From Podospora pseudoanserina (taxonomy: Eukaryota > Ascomycota > Sordariomycetes > Sordariales > Podosporaceae), in contig NC_085921.1 of NCBI RefSeq assembly GCF_035222485.1, positions 3,472,001 to 3,536,000 of the forward strand: a DNA stretch of 64,000 nt, in the 5' to 3' direction. A program made the position numbers and the translations under genes. The notes beneath the pieces were generated by a model. The model was given only the letters and a program-made list of their open reading frames with translations. It searched no databases and had not been told where the DNA came from. Every line of letters starts with the position of its first letter. The stretch's first letter is position 1. Below, piece by piece: positions 33,774-44,127 of this stretch.

Positions 33774-34199
33774 ATGCCAACGCCACTCGATCATGCAATG
33801 AGATCACGGGTAAGTGTATGCTTCAAGCTTTGGTAACAGTTCACTAACTACATATCATAGAATGCTTTCCTAGGTAACATACTAAGACCCCGGCAAGGAA
33901 GATCAGCTTTCATTAACACATGAACAGCTTTCACAGGTCTGGTGACGGGTGTTGCCGTATGGGCGATCTGGGGAGGAGACATGTTCCCCACAAGCCCAGA
34001 CCCAACTGGTAATCCAGAGGAATGGTCTAAAGAAGATCTCCGAAGATGGCTCGCCGCTGTATGTTGTGTAGCTGGGAGCACTGTTCTGTCTTCATCGATG
34101 CTGACCAGCCAACAGCGAAATCTTCACCCTCAAGACTCAGACACGAGGGAGCAACTGTTGGAGAGGGTTAAAGCAAACATGAGGATTCCAAGGCAGTGA
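33774..34199 (+). CDS. Small one-pass membrane protein with SAP-like C-terminus, 84 aa
   Basis: I do not know a function, but similar short fungal proteins exist as I recall. Four exons: 33774-33809, 33861-33873, 33937-34058 and 34116-34199. Exon 2 has only 13 nt (NAFLG). Reading across gives MPTPLDHAMRSRNAFLGLVT, a short hydrophobic segment (LGLVTGVAVWAIWGG, about residues 16-30), then DPTGNPEEWSKEDLRRWLAA and RNLHPQDSDTREQLLERVKANM. The last part, WSKEDLRRWL...TREQLLERVK, has the helix-extended loop-helix pattern of SAP/HeH-type modules. The N-terminus could be a mitochondrial or ER anchor. All three introns (51, 63 and 57 nt) have standard signals, though donor GTAACA of intron 2 is weak. 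Confidence 0.75.
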
Positions 34200-34766
34200 A
34201 TGGGAGGCAGTCCTACTCCTCATACGTACATAAAGAGAATTGATATTGCATGAAAGGGACATGGACTTATCTTGTTGTAGGCAACGGCGACATGCTTTTA
34301 ATTCTTGGCTAAAGAAGACGCCAATGCTCCAACATATTTCATTAAAACTGCTTCCTGGACCCTCAATTCGCGGCTGTCGGCCTCACAGGCAAGAGATATC
34401 CCCAGTCATCAATTAAGGTACTAACACAAGATATGGGATAAGTGAGAAAGCAAAGAAAAATAGCAACCTGGGTGTTTGAGGTTCCATCCGACCAAAACAT
34501 GCAATCTGGGGTGTTAGCGTTGCAGTAGGGCCATCGGAGATTTATAGCCAATCATAGTCCACGACCAGCTATGAGGTAAGCCTAGCTTGGCTGATTACTG
34601 ACGCTCCTGCAGCAAGGGGCGCATGCGCTACAAGGACAGTTTGTTCTCTGACGCGAACGACAAGGCAGCAAAGGACTTTGTCCATCTTACAACCCCTCAA
34701 TCCGTCCCTCGCTAAATCGTCTCCTGAGTCTGCGACAGCTCTCATTGTCGCAGCCTCTCCGCGACG
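34200..34766. other. Intergenic region upstream of STE24
   Basis: 567 nt holding the 3' UTR of the small membrane-protein gene and the STE24 promoter. No coding signal. Confidence 0.5.
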
Positions 34767-36266
34767 ATGGATATTCTACAGGTATGCACTAAGCGCATTC
34801 TTCCCGTTCAATCCTCCCCAGCTAACATGGATCCAACTGTAGCGCCTCGCGCGGTTTCTCGACCGTCCGCTATTCCCCTGGAAGAAGCTAATTATCGGGT
34901 TCTCTGTTGCCCAATTCCTGTTCGAAGGTGTCCTCGGTATTCGTCAGTATCGTGTCTTGACCAAGACCAAGCCCCCCGCCGTTCTCCAGCATGAAGTCAC
35001 ACAAGAGGTTTTCGACAAGAGCCAGGCCTATGGACGCGCCAAGGCCAAGTTCTCTCTGATCAACGGTCTCTACGGTCAAATCCAAAACTTCGCATTCTAC
35101 CACTTCGATATTCTCCCCAAGCTCTGGTCATGGTCTGGCAACCTACTCCTTCGCTTCGCACCCACTCGGTTCACCGGCGAAATCTCGCAATCTATCGTGT
35201 TCATTCTGGCCTTCATCTTCATCCACCAAGTCGTCTCGCTCCCGTCCAACATCTACCAGACATTTGTTCTGGAGGAGAAGTTTGGATTCAACAAGCAGAC
35301 CCCGAAGCTCTTCGTCACGGATATGATCAAGTCCAACCTGTTGGCTGTGGTTTTGACTCCTCCCATTCTTGCCGGTTTCCTCGCCATTATTAAGAAGACT
35401 GGCAGCCAGTTCTTCTATTACCTCTGGATGTTCGGCGCTGGTCTTCAGGTCTTCATGATTACGATTTACCCCATTGCTATCCTGCCACTGTTCAACAAAC
35501 TTTCTCCCCTGGAGGAAGGCAAGCTCAAGACCGACGTTGAGGACCTCGCCAAGAAGCTCAAGTTCCCCCTTCACGAACTCCACGTCATTGATGGCAGCAA
35601 GCGCAGCGCTCACAGCAACGCCTATTTTTTTGGTCTCCCCTGGAAGAAGCACATTGTTATCTACGACACTCTGATTGAGAAGAGCGAGACCGAGGAGGTC
35701 GTTGCTGTTCTCGCCCACGAACTTGGTCACTGGAGCTTGGGCCACACCACCAAGCTGTTTGGTATTTCTCAGGTATGTCTCTCACCTCGTCACTCCTCGC
35801 ACCACTGTATTAACCCCCCAACCAGGCTCACTTCTTCTACATCTTTGCCCTCTTCTCCGTCTTCGTAAATAACAACTCCCTTTACGCCGATTTTGGCTTC
35901 CACGCCCAGCACCCCATCATCGTCGGCTTCCTCCTCTTCAGCGACATCCTCGGCCCCGCCGACAATGTCATCAAGTTCCTCATGAACATCCTCAGCCGCC
36001 GCTTCGAGTTCCAAGCCGACGCCTTTGCCAACAATCTGGGGTACAATGCTGAGCTGGCTTCTTCTCTCATTAAGCTGCAGATCCAGAACTTGAGCACCAT
36101 GGACGCTGATTGGGCTTTCGCCGCCTATCACTTCTCTCATCCTATCCTTTCGGAGAGGTTGAAAGCGTTGAACTGGCAGCCTACCGAGAAGGTGGTTGTT
36201 AAGGAGACGGTTGGGGAGGAGAAGAAGGAGGACACGGCTGTTACCACTGGGAGGGATGAGCTTTGA
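34767..36266 (+). CDS. STE24: CAAX prenyl protease 1, Ste24-type zinc metalloprotease
   Basis: ER-membrane metalloprotease (M48) that removes the -AAX residues from prenylated CAAX proteins and makes a second cut in a-type pheromone precursors. Exons 34767-34781 (MDILQ only), 34843-35772 and 35826-36266 give 461 residues, the family norm. The zinc site is HELGH (residues 297-301) with the third ligand in FEFQADAFANNLGY near 376. Several membrane spans are visible, for example LIIGFSVAQFLFEGVLGI, SIVFILAFIFIHQVVSLP, LLAVVLTPPILAGFLAII and MFGAGLQVFMITIYPIAILP. PLFNKLSPLEEG and the HSNAYFFGLPWKKHIV block are diagnostic of Ste24. The C-terminal tail is Lys/Glu rich. It lies 6-8 kb from farnesyltransferase alpha and mevalonate kinase, which act before it in the same route. 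Confidence 0.95.
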
Positions 36267-36599
36267 GGGGGTGAATAAGAAAATTAGTAGGAAGAGGTGG
36301 ACGGTAATCCATTATAGAGGATTGATATTTGTGCGTCATGATTCATTGATATTTAAGTAGAAAGATGATACAGGGAAGAGTGATCTGACGTTTCTGGTTC
36401 AGTCTGTTCACGAGTTGTGAGCAGAGATGGCAGCATTCTGTAGCACAAAGAGCCAACACCCACCAGCGTTTTTTATCTCAACAACCCTAACCCTACCTAT
36501 ACCAACCTCGATACAACACCATGACTTACATCCTACACAACCTCCCATTACAAGTAAGTGTTCTGGATAAAGAAGAATTCGAATCGGATAAAAAGAAAC
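36267..36599. other. 3' region of STE24 up to tRNA-Glu
   Basis: Contains the STE24 3' UTR. No gene seen. Confidence 0.45.
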
Positions 36600-36671
36600 C
36601 ACCCCTCCTGGGAGTCGAACCCAGCGCAACGGAATGAGAATCCGCTATGTTAACCGATACACCAGAGGGGT
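36600..36671 (-). tRNA. tRNA-Glu (CTC)
   Basis: Folds as a 72-nt cloverleaf on the minus strand. The acceptor stem pairs ACCCCTC with GAGGGGT. The D arm is GTGT/ACAT. The anticodon stem is GCGGA/TCCGT with loop TTCTCAT, anticodon CTC (reads GAG). The T arm is CTGGG-TTCGACT-CCCAG. No intron. A TTTCTTTTT run just after the 3' end is a likely Pol III terminator. Confidence 0.93.
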
Positions 36672-37366
36672 TGTTGCCCGGTCATGGAGCTGTTTGCTGT
36701 TTGTTGGAAGGTGCTGACGGAGGAGATGTTTGTAAGGCATGGGGGATGTTTGGAGGAAGGAGGTAGGGAGATGGGGAGGGATTTGGGTAGGAAGAAGGGC
36801 AGGAAGGATGGCAGGTGGGCAGGAAGGTGGGCAGGAAGGAAGAAGAAGGGCGGGTAACATGGAACGGGGTCAGGAAGGTGCAGGCCTACTGTAAAATGTC
36901 ACTCCTGGGGATGAAGGGAATGGCAGACACAATTGGCAAGAAGTCTGTGATATAAAGCGAAATGGTATAGGCATCCGGAAGCAACTTCAGTTTCGGGGGA
37001 TCATCACTCGTTGGTAACATCATCCGATCAACGCTCATCCAAGACCATGATGATTCGTAACAACAAACTTGTCACAGGCCAAAAAAAGTTTAAGCAAGCA
37101 CTGACAGGGTGGTAAAGATAGTCCAACTACAAGAGATACTACGGATATAGGTACAGCTGCCCAGCGTCTCGAATGAGTTCTCTTATCTAGCCCCAGATAC
37201 CAGTACATTGTTTGTGTGATTTTACACCAATTTTTTACTTACAGTATGTCTTATTTCCTTGCCTCATAATCCAAGATGGTCAACATCTTACAGTCATTTC
37301 CACTCGAAAGCTGGGTCCGTACCTCCATCGTCAGCCTTGCCCCCTGTACTCCATCTTGACCCATCT
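36672..37366. other. Intergenic region with a G-rich minisatellite
   Basis: No gene. The left half carries the purine-rich repeat at 36712-36853; the rest shows nothing recognisable. Confidence 0.45.
36712..36853 (+). repeat. Purine-rich minisatellite (GGAAGG / GGGCAGGAAGG units)
   Basis: Imperfect direct repeats around GGGCAGGAAGG and GATGTTTG, with spacing of about 10-15 nt, best seen at 36797-36845. It directly follows the tRNA-Glu gene on its 5' side. Confidence 0.6.
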
Positions 37367-38728
37367 CTATATACGCATTTTACCCTCCTCCGAATCGTCA
37401 ACATGTTTTGCCACCACTGCCTCCCACCACTCGCGCGTAAGCTGCGCATCAGTCCCGGCCAGAGCCGCAACCCGATACGCTACCCAAACAATGTCAAAAG
37501 CGAGCCGCATCTTCATTTTGGTGTCATAATCTGCAACCTCCGGGATTTTGATCACAGTTCCAGTCGATATCGGTGTGAGAAAAAGCTTCCCTAATTGTGG
37601 GTGATTCAACTCGACGCCTTGTCTTGGTTTGACTAAACATTTGCAGCGGTTAGCAATATCTTCTCTGGTCACGTCTCACAGCAGTGGACTATCGAGAGAA
37701 AAATAGCTCGTGTTGATCCAATGAAGCTGGAGCTGGGTTCCGACCCCTCCTTGTCGAGTGCTTTGCTGTCAGGATTAAGATATTTGAGGCCGAAGCGGGT
37801 GTGCCTCCATAGTCTTTTGACAGTGAGATCCAGGCAGATCTGATTCCAGCTTTCATTGTCGATAAATTTCTCTTTGACTTCCGATGAGCCAGAAGGGCGA
37901 AAAAGATCCTTGCTGGAGTTGATGTCGATGGCGGAATCAAAGAGCAAAGGCCATGCTTGCTCCAAGCACTGGAGAAATTCCTTGGTCTTCCCAAGGTCAC
38001 GGTTGACTGGAGGAGAAATGATGTGACCGATCTCAGTGCGGTACATCTCTGATACCGTCCTCTTAATTAGACACGGGTTTTCGGTGCTGCTACGGGGCGG
38101 ATGATCCGTCTCATAGTCCTCGAGAGCTTCTAGTCCTTCAAAAGCTAGAGGCAGCATTGACTGTTAGTGACTGTATGTCAATACTGTTTCTACTCCACCT
38201 CAACCTACACATTCGGATCAAGGGCCTGATTTCCCGTAGTCTGCCACATCATTTAAGTACCTCCTCATCTGAAATTGTCTCTTTCGCCAACTTGTTCAGC
38301 GTAGCCAGTGGGGTGACGGCCAGCATAGCAGCAAACGCCTCGTCATCGAGCTCCATTGGCTCGGCGCAAAAGAAAGAGAGCCGGGCTTAAACCTCTTTAA
38401 CCAGGTTGTATCGCTCATCCAGTTCCTGGACCGAGAAAACATCTTCACCTCGTGGAGGGTTTGGGGCTGAAAGCAGCCGAAAAAGCCGTTTTACATCGAA
38501 GAACGTGGTGCCAGGGGGGGAGAGCTGAGGTTTGAAATCCACTTGAGCGCCTTGCAGTTCAAATATATCTTCTACTATGCGTAGGAAAGGGACGTCGACA
38601 TCAACCAGCTTGATATTCGGCCGGGTGTAGGGTTTGATGACTTCTTCAATGAACCATTCCTCATCCGCTCAGCAACGCCAGAGCCAGTCGACATCCTCTT
38701 CGCTGGTTTGGGGCTCAACAGTCGCCAT
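37367..38728 (-). pseudogene. Decayed gene of unknown function
   Basis: The minus strand from an ATG at 38728 reads as protein for more than 1.3 kb but is interrupted. Readable blocks include MATVEPQTSEEDVDWLWRC, FIEEVIKPYTRPNIKLVDVD, GTTFFDVKRLFRLLSAPNPP, FSVQELDERYNLVKEV, MELDDEAFAAMLAVTPLATL, then from about 38150 SEMYRTEIGHIISPPVNRD and WNQICLDLTVKRLWRHTRFG, and finally ADYDTKMKMRLAFDIVWVAY. At least three in-frame stops (TGA near 38670, TAA near 38388, TGA near 38260) and a frame change near 37670 break it. The stops could come from C-to-T changes as in repeat-induced point mutation. I do not recognise the family. No promoter feature noted. Confidence 0.55.
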
Positions 38729-39926
38729 GCTGAATTCCTTTTCTTAAATACCGGGGTTGCGAGTTGATACTAGGAAGAGGTTTGAAGGTTGAGTAATGGT
38801 TGGGAGGTTGTGCTTTTGAAGTGATGAAGTTGGGGAAGGTGTGAGTCAGTCAGTTTGAAAATCAAATCAAGAGGGCAATCGCCGGAGGTCAGGGAAGGAA
38901 CTGCTTGCTGCAGTCATGGCCATTCGGCAGGAGCAAACTGATCTCCGGCCGTGTTGAGCTGTCTTTCAAACCTAATGACTGCCGATATTTCTTTGGGCCC
39001 GTCGTTATCACCACCGTTTTCAATTCAGTACTGCAAGCAACTATTCAGTACTGCAAACAACTATTATGAGACTTTGAACAATGTATCCATGTCGAATCAA
39101 CTGTCATTTCAGCTCCTCTAAATATCCTATCGTCTTTCATAGTTCGCCCGACCAATCCCTACAACACCCTCACGAAGCATAAAGAATTACAGGGTTCATC
39201 GCACACGGCAATTTGATGATCAACATATAATATGTCACTCTTCCTGATATGCAAACGTTGTGGTAGGACTTTTTCGTTATCTAATTGGACAAGACAGACG
39301 TGTTGGCGATGCATACCAATCATCCACATCTTGATCCAATACGACAAACTAACCGATCTATTCTCCTGCCCTCAAACGGCACAGCAAACCTATCCCATTG
39401 TCTTTACATCACCTGGCAGAAGATTCCCTATTCAGGAACAACATCCAGATCTCACCTTACACGCGAGATGAGCAAGCAGTCCATGTTGTGTTTGTCTGTT
39501 GTATCTAACGTATTAAGAGGCGATTGACCTGAGCCTTGCGAGAAAGGAACGAGAAAAAAAGGCAAAAGCTCGCTGGCCAACTCCGTAGAGGTGGCCAGCT
39601 ACGAAACCCTCGGTAGGGTTTTCTTCGTAATGGGGGGGCGGTCGAAAGGGGGGGTCGAATTCCTTGAAGGTCATCTCGAAAGACAGGGCCTCGCTGAGGA
39701 ATCGAATTCAGGTGTCCACGGAGCCTTGTTTCCAAGGGGCATTGTTCGTTGCCTGATCCGGGCTGCCTACGTCTTACCCGCTGAACCATTTGACCATTCC
39801 AGTTACCAAATGAGTGCGTAGGCAGCTGTTGGAAGTTGGTTGCGAGAGGTGGTGTGTATACCATAGTCTGGACAGTCCATCCTGTCAGCGAGAGTCGCTC
39901 TGCTTACTCTCGCATCAACCGCCACC
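38729..39926. other. Intergenic region between two gene relics
   Basis: About 1.2 kb with no gene I can support. A direct repeat of 21 nt, CAGTACTGCAAGCAACTATT-like, occurs twice at about 39027-39064. Confidence 0.45.
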
Positions 39927-40604
39927 ATGTCTACCGAACAGTCTCGCAACTCGTCGCCCTCATGGAGTGCTCGTAATTTCCATCTTGCACCCGTTACTGA
40001 TTCTTCTTTTCCCAGCGCAGCTAAAACACCATCAATTTCCGCACTCCCCCCACCGTGCTCTTCCCAACCATTTCCCACCACATTCAACCCTTCTCTTGTA
40101 TTCCCGATCCCTCCGGATAATTTACCTCACAACCACAATATTTCTAATCTCCTTCACAGCCGGCCTGCTGACCACCTCCCTCTCCATCGCCCAAAATCTC
40201 CTCTCCTAGCCACTATCAATCAGCCCCCTCCTTCTCCCCTCCGCTATTTTGTCCATCACCAGCCCCCAAATTATATTCTTATCTAGACTCTTTCTCTTAT
40301 CTCTCGCACCGCTGGGAAGGGACTGTCAAGGTCATTTAACGACTTGGTAATAGCGAAAGCAGTGCAGGGAGTAGCGATGGGAATGGCGGTCATCACACCA
40401 GCAGTAGGTGGTGAGCAACACCAGATTACCCTATTAAAAGCCGGAGCTACGCTCCCCAAAACTACACCTAACCAGTAGTTCTCCCCCTTTGAGCGCGAAG
40501 TCCTCGACATCAATCCGGGAGAAGAAATGGAAAGGCTGGGCAGTAACAGCAACGCCAGGGTGATGAGCAACAACTCAATGAACGAGACTATCACTATAAG
40601 CTAA
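39927..40604 (+). pseudogene. Remnant of a major facilitator superfamily transporter
   Basis: Pieces of an MFS transporter appear in shifting frames. ATG at 39927 gives MSTEQSRNSSPSWSARNFHL, a plausible polar N-terminus. Then another frame reads RIIYLTTTIFLISFTAGLLT, like the first transmembrane helix of drug-exporter MFS proteins. A third reads SRSFNDLVIAKAVQGVAMGM, like the helix 4 region, and the last block PFEREVLDINPGEEMERLGS resembles a cytosolic C-terminus. At under 700 nt most transmembrane helices are missing, so the gene has lost most of its middle as well as its frame. Identification rests on short stretches only. Confidence 0.42.
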
Positions 40605-41474
40605 TAGGAGAGTGTCATGTCGAAGGTCTGATGTATTATAACACTTCACGGATAAGGAGGCTAAAGGATGGGATTATACGCTTGGTGTAGCACGGGATGG
40701 TGTTTTTGCGCTGGTCAACCTCTCCATGTGTACAAGATTTACATGGTTCCTGATAGCATGAGCAATATGCTGTACCTCTCTTACATATCCGCTGTCACTA
40801 CACAGTACATTCTATCTTAGTGGAGGCTGGAAGGGCGCTGGTGTTCAAAAAAACGATGATGCCTGCTGGGAGAGTGGGGGGACAAGCAAAATATCAAGCT
40901 TTTGATTTCGTCCAGGCTCGAACTGGAGACCTTCAGTGTGTTAGACTGACGTGATAACCAACTACACCACGAAACCTCGTACTTTGATGCTGCCAATGTG
41001 AGAAAATAGTATATACATAGGTTAAACTAAACTCGATGTTGGAGGTTACCAAGATACTTCAGTTTTCAGCCACGGAGCCCCTGAAGCCTCTGAATCCCAA
41101 TTCCCACAACCTGCCAAACAGTAACACAATAAACCTAGGCGCAGAACTATTTGCATTGCTGTCTAGCTTATCCCAGTGGCCTCACTAGGTTTAAGGACAC
41201 ATAAATCTATCGTTGCATCCTAGGGCGTTTTTATCATATGACTATGTAAATTATCATCCCGCCTACAGAACCTTTCTGCGGTTGTTTGGTGAAATAATTC
41301 TCCTGCCAGCGGTGTCTCAAATCTCGTTATGTCCACCAAGACCGTTTCTACCCAGCGAAGTCGAGCTGAACGGCACACGAATCCCAGGATTCTGCCCAAT
41401 CCTGGAAATGATCCAAGCACTCGTGTGCTTCGCGATCAAGCAACAAATGCAAGGCCTTGTATCCAGCTAGCTGC
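40605..41474. other. Intergenic region around tRNA-Val
   Basis: Apart from the tRNA at 40903-40976, no gene. The right end is the 3' UTR of the F-box-like gene. Confidence 0.45.
40903..40976 (-). tRNA. tRNA-Val (AAC)
   Basis: 74-nt cloverleaf on the minus strand. Acceptor stem GGTTTCG with CGAAATC (one G-T pair), D arm GTG/CAC around AGTTGGTT, anticodon stem TCAGT/ACTGA with loop CTAACAC, anticodon AAC. T arm TCCAG-TTCGAGC-CTGGA. No intron. Confidence 0.94.
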
Positions 41475-43199
41475 CTAAGCATCCCTGCGAAACGCATACT
41501 TCCAGAGCCCTCTAGGAGGCTCCGGAAGACCAGACTGTTCCTCCCACAGCTCATCTCCCCTCACCAACCGCTCAACCTTCTCCTTCAACTGATCCTCAAA
41601 CACCCTCGACCTCTCCTCCTCCCAAAATGGGTCCTCAATCGAGTAAGTGTGTTTGCTTGGTTCGACCAAGTTGGCGCAAAACCTGGCCAAAACCGTGTCA
41701 GAGGAGGAGTTCGGCTGACCCCAGAGTCGAAGGGGTGTGATGATACGATGGTATGCTTTTATAATGGCGCGGTCCTGCTCCGCCGTCATATCAACCCGGT
41801 CGTCCGGCGCGCCCCAGTCGCTCACATCGGCCATCACTACGCGGAGCGTCAGCCCGCGCAGGTTGAGCTTGTCCTTGGCCCAATCGACGGTAGCGAGCCA
41901 GTCCTTCTGTGCGGGCGAGTCGTCCTGAGGCCAGACTTCCCAGTTATACGGTGGGAAGACTATTTCGAGAGAGCGGAGCATGTCGAGGCAACCCTGGGGA
42001 ACGACGTCGCGGAGAAACTCGCTCACTGCAAAGCGATCGAACGGGTACTGGCGAGGCGACAGCTCCTCGTGGTTTGGCACGTCCGATGGGGAGGAGGAGT
42101 CGTAGTCGTGCACGACGAAGCGGTTCTGTGAGAAGAAAACCACCTGGGCGTCGAGGTAGAGGGTGCGGCAGATGAGAAACAAGTCGGTTGGGGCCGCCCA
42201 GCACCGGCAAGAATCCGAAGCGGCGGAATGCTGAAGACGGCAAAAGCAACCAATGGTCCAGCATTCGACGAACTGGCATCCGTTGTGTACTTCAGGAGGG
42301 CACGATGCGCCGTACTCGCACCCGACGCGGCACAAGGAATATTTCCTGGAAGTTCGACCTTGCCTACTCCATGTGACCTCGTTCCACGGGGTAACGAGGT
42401 CAGTATACTCGAGTATGCGGAGACGAAGCTCTTGTGGAAGCTTGAGCAAGTGACTGGCTAATGGCGCCGTCGAAGAGGACAGGCACGGCTTAGCGAGCGC
42501 ATCGGGTGCCGTCTGGGTGATGCCACGAGCGTGTTTGACGGCGGCATCGGCAATCTGTTGAAGCTGGCTGTTTGTCTTCCGGCAGAGTCGAACGTGGCAG
42601 TTGGCCAATGGCGATAGGAGCTTTAGGGGCGCCACTGCCAGTTGAGCTGCCTCCTCATCGTCATCCTGAACGTCACAAACGAGCTTTATTTCCAGAGCTC
42701 GGGGGTTGACATGAGCCGACATGTAAGTAGCCGCGTCCATCCACTCGGCAAGCATATCCTTCGTAGATGAGACCGAAAGAGTGGCCGGGGCTTGATGCAG
42801 GCCGCCATGGGCGTGGGAGCAGTAGGTCTGGCCATCGTAAGGGTATACACGTAGCAAATGGCAGCAGTATGAGTGGTTGCCGTCTTCAGGTTGATGGCAC
42901 GAAGCCTCATTCAGAATGACCCTGAGTGAGGTTAAAGACGCCAAGGACCGGGATGTAAGAGATCTCAAAGGCGCAAGGGAGTGAGGGCTGGTGTAGCGGA
43001 TGATGAACCTGTTCCTCGAGTACAGCAAAGTAGATGCTTCCTGGTAGATGATTTTGCAGGAAATCAATAAGCCAAAGAATTCTGTTTCCTGGCCGTTCAA
43101 CCTGAAAAAGTGCGGGTGATAGTCTGCCAAACCAACCCATTCATAGATCTGACGGCGTATGTCAGGAGACAGTCGCAAAAACGGGGGAGTGCAATCCAT
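41475..43199 (-). CDS. F-box-like domain protein with two F-box-like modules
   Basis: Single-exon gene for 574 residues. Two F-box-like helices are visible: PPFLRLSPDIRRQIYEWVGL at the N-terminus (5-24) and HLLKLPQELRLRILEYTDLV near residue 250, each followed by a block that reads like a fungal F-box repeat (LLISCKIIYQEASTLLYSRN and LFLICRTLYLDAQVVFFSQN). So the protein looks like an internal duplication of one F-box-plus-helix unit. Between them are cysteine-rich patches (CRVGCEYGASCPPEV; CWTIGCFCRLQH). F-box proteins usually link substrates to SCF ubiquitin ligases. Many fungal members of this expanded group have no assigned substrate. Start ATG 43199 is the first in frame. The 3' third is G-rich in codon choice. 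Confidence 0.75.
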   Translation of the reverse strand: MDCTPPFLRLSPDIRRQIYEWVGLADYHPHFFRLNGQETEFFGLLISCKIIYQEASTLLYSRNRFIIRYTSPHSLAPLRSLTSRSLASLTSLRVILNEASCHQPEDGNHSYCCHLLRVYPYDGQTYCSHAHGGLHQAPATLSVSSTKDMLAEWMDAATYMSAHVNPRALEIKLVCDVQDDDEEAAQLAVAPLKLLSPLANCHVRLCRKTNSQLQQIADAAVKHARGITQTAPDALAKPCLSSSTAPLASHLLKLPQELRLRILEYTDLVTPWNEVTWSRQGRTSRKYSLCRVGCEYGASCPPEVHNGCQFVECWTIGCFCRLQHSAASDSCRCWAAPTDLFLICRTLYLDAQVVFFSQNRFVVHDYDSSSPSDVPNHEELSPRQYPFDRFAVSEFLRDVVPQGCLDMLRSLEIVFPPYNWEVWPQDDSPAQKDWLATVDWAKDKLNLRGLTLRVVMADVSDWGAPDDRVDMTAEQDRAIIKAYHRIITPLRLWGQPNSSSDTVLARFCANLVEPSKHTYSIEDPFWEEERSRVFEDQLKEKVERLVRGDELWEEQSGLPEPPRGLWKYAFRRDA

Positions 43200-44127
43200 G
43201 CTGTGATAATATTGCTGTTGGTTGGTATGCGAAAGCGGTCCGGCGTAGGCTCAGGTAAGGGACGGTCAGAATATGAAGAAAGGGAGGTGTTGGGAGGAAA
43301 GTGTACCTAGCCTAGCTGGCGCAGGCGGCAAAGAGTTGCCATTGGTTTTGGGTTGCCAGGGGTCTACAGTTGAGCCACTCATGGCAGTGCTAAAGGTGGG
43401 GCAAGGTAAGGTAGCGACTACTGAGCCAGTAAGCGACCATATTGCGGAATCCGGCCATCGTGTTCAGGGTCGGTGTGCCGCGACGTCAACACCAACGTTA
43501 CGGTGGGATGCGATGGATACGTTGAGTTTCATCAACGTCTACAAATAGACATATCGGGCTTCAGCGACCGCATCGTGTGTAACATACGCCCTAGTAACAC
43601 TGCTTGCTAGATTCAGCCCCAGACCTGCTCGGCCAACTCAAGTACCGCACAAAGGCAGGACAATGTCTCACATCGTCTGGCTGCCGCTATCGATTCGTAA
43701 TCTAGGTGCTGTATTAGAGACTCTCGTGACGGGACGGCCTGATGGCCACTTCCATGTCTGCGGCAATGGCCTTACGCCGCCGTCCAACCCGTTTGTTATG
43801 AACTAGTGTTTGAGGTGTCGAGGTCTAAAAACAACTACCAAGGTCTATCATGAAGATATTCCCAACTCCAGTACCGCGTTCAGCAGTATAAGAACTCAAG
43901 AGGCAGACTGCATATCACAGCTTCTATCCTCATCACTACTCACTCAACACAGCATCTTCTTTGTCAATCCCTCTCTCATCATCATTCTCGCTAGCCGAGA
44001 ATCAACGATCTTCGCCAACAGGTTCTCATTATCATTTTTCGCTCCCATCGCTAAACGAGAAGCCATCACCCTCACTCTCTAAACACTACTTTCTTCCATC
44101 AATAGCCCCACCCCCCCTTTCTTCAAT
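43200..44127. other. Intergenic and 5' UTR region of the deaminase-like gene
   Basis: Divergent from the F-box-like gene. A TATAAGA lies at 43887-43893, 240 nt before the ATG, and the following 240 nt are pyrimidine-rich as in fungal 5' UTRs. Otherwise nothing. Confidence 0.45.

Noticed and set aside
39680-39800. Possible tRNA-like stretch (TCGAATTC near T-arm position)
   Set aside because: No matching T stem or acceptor stem could be built.
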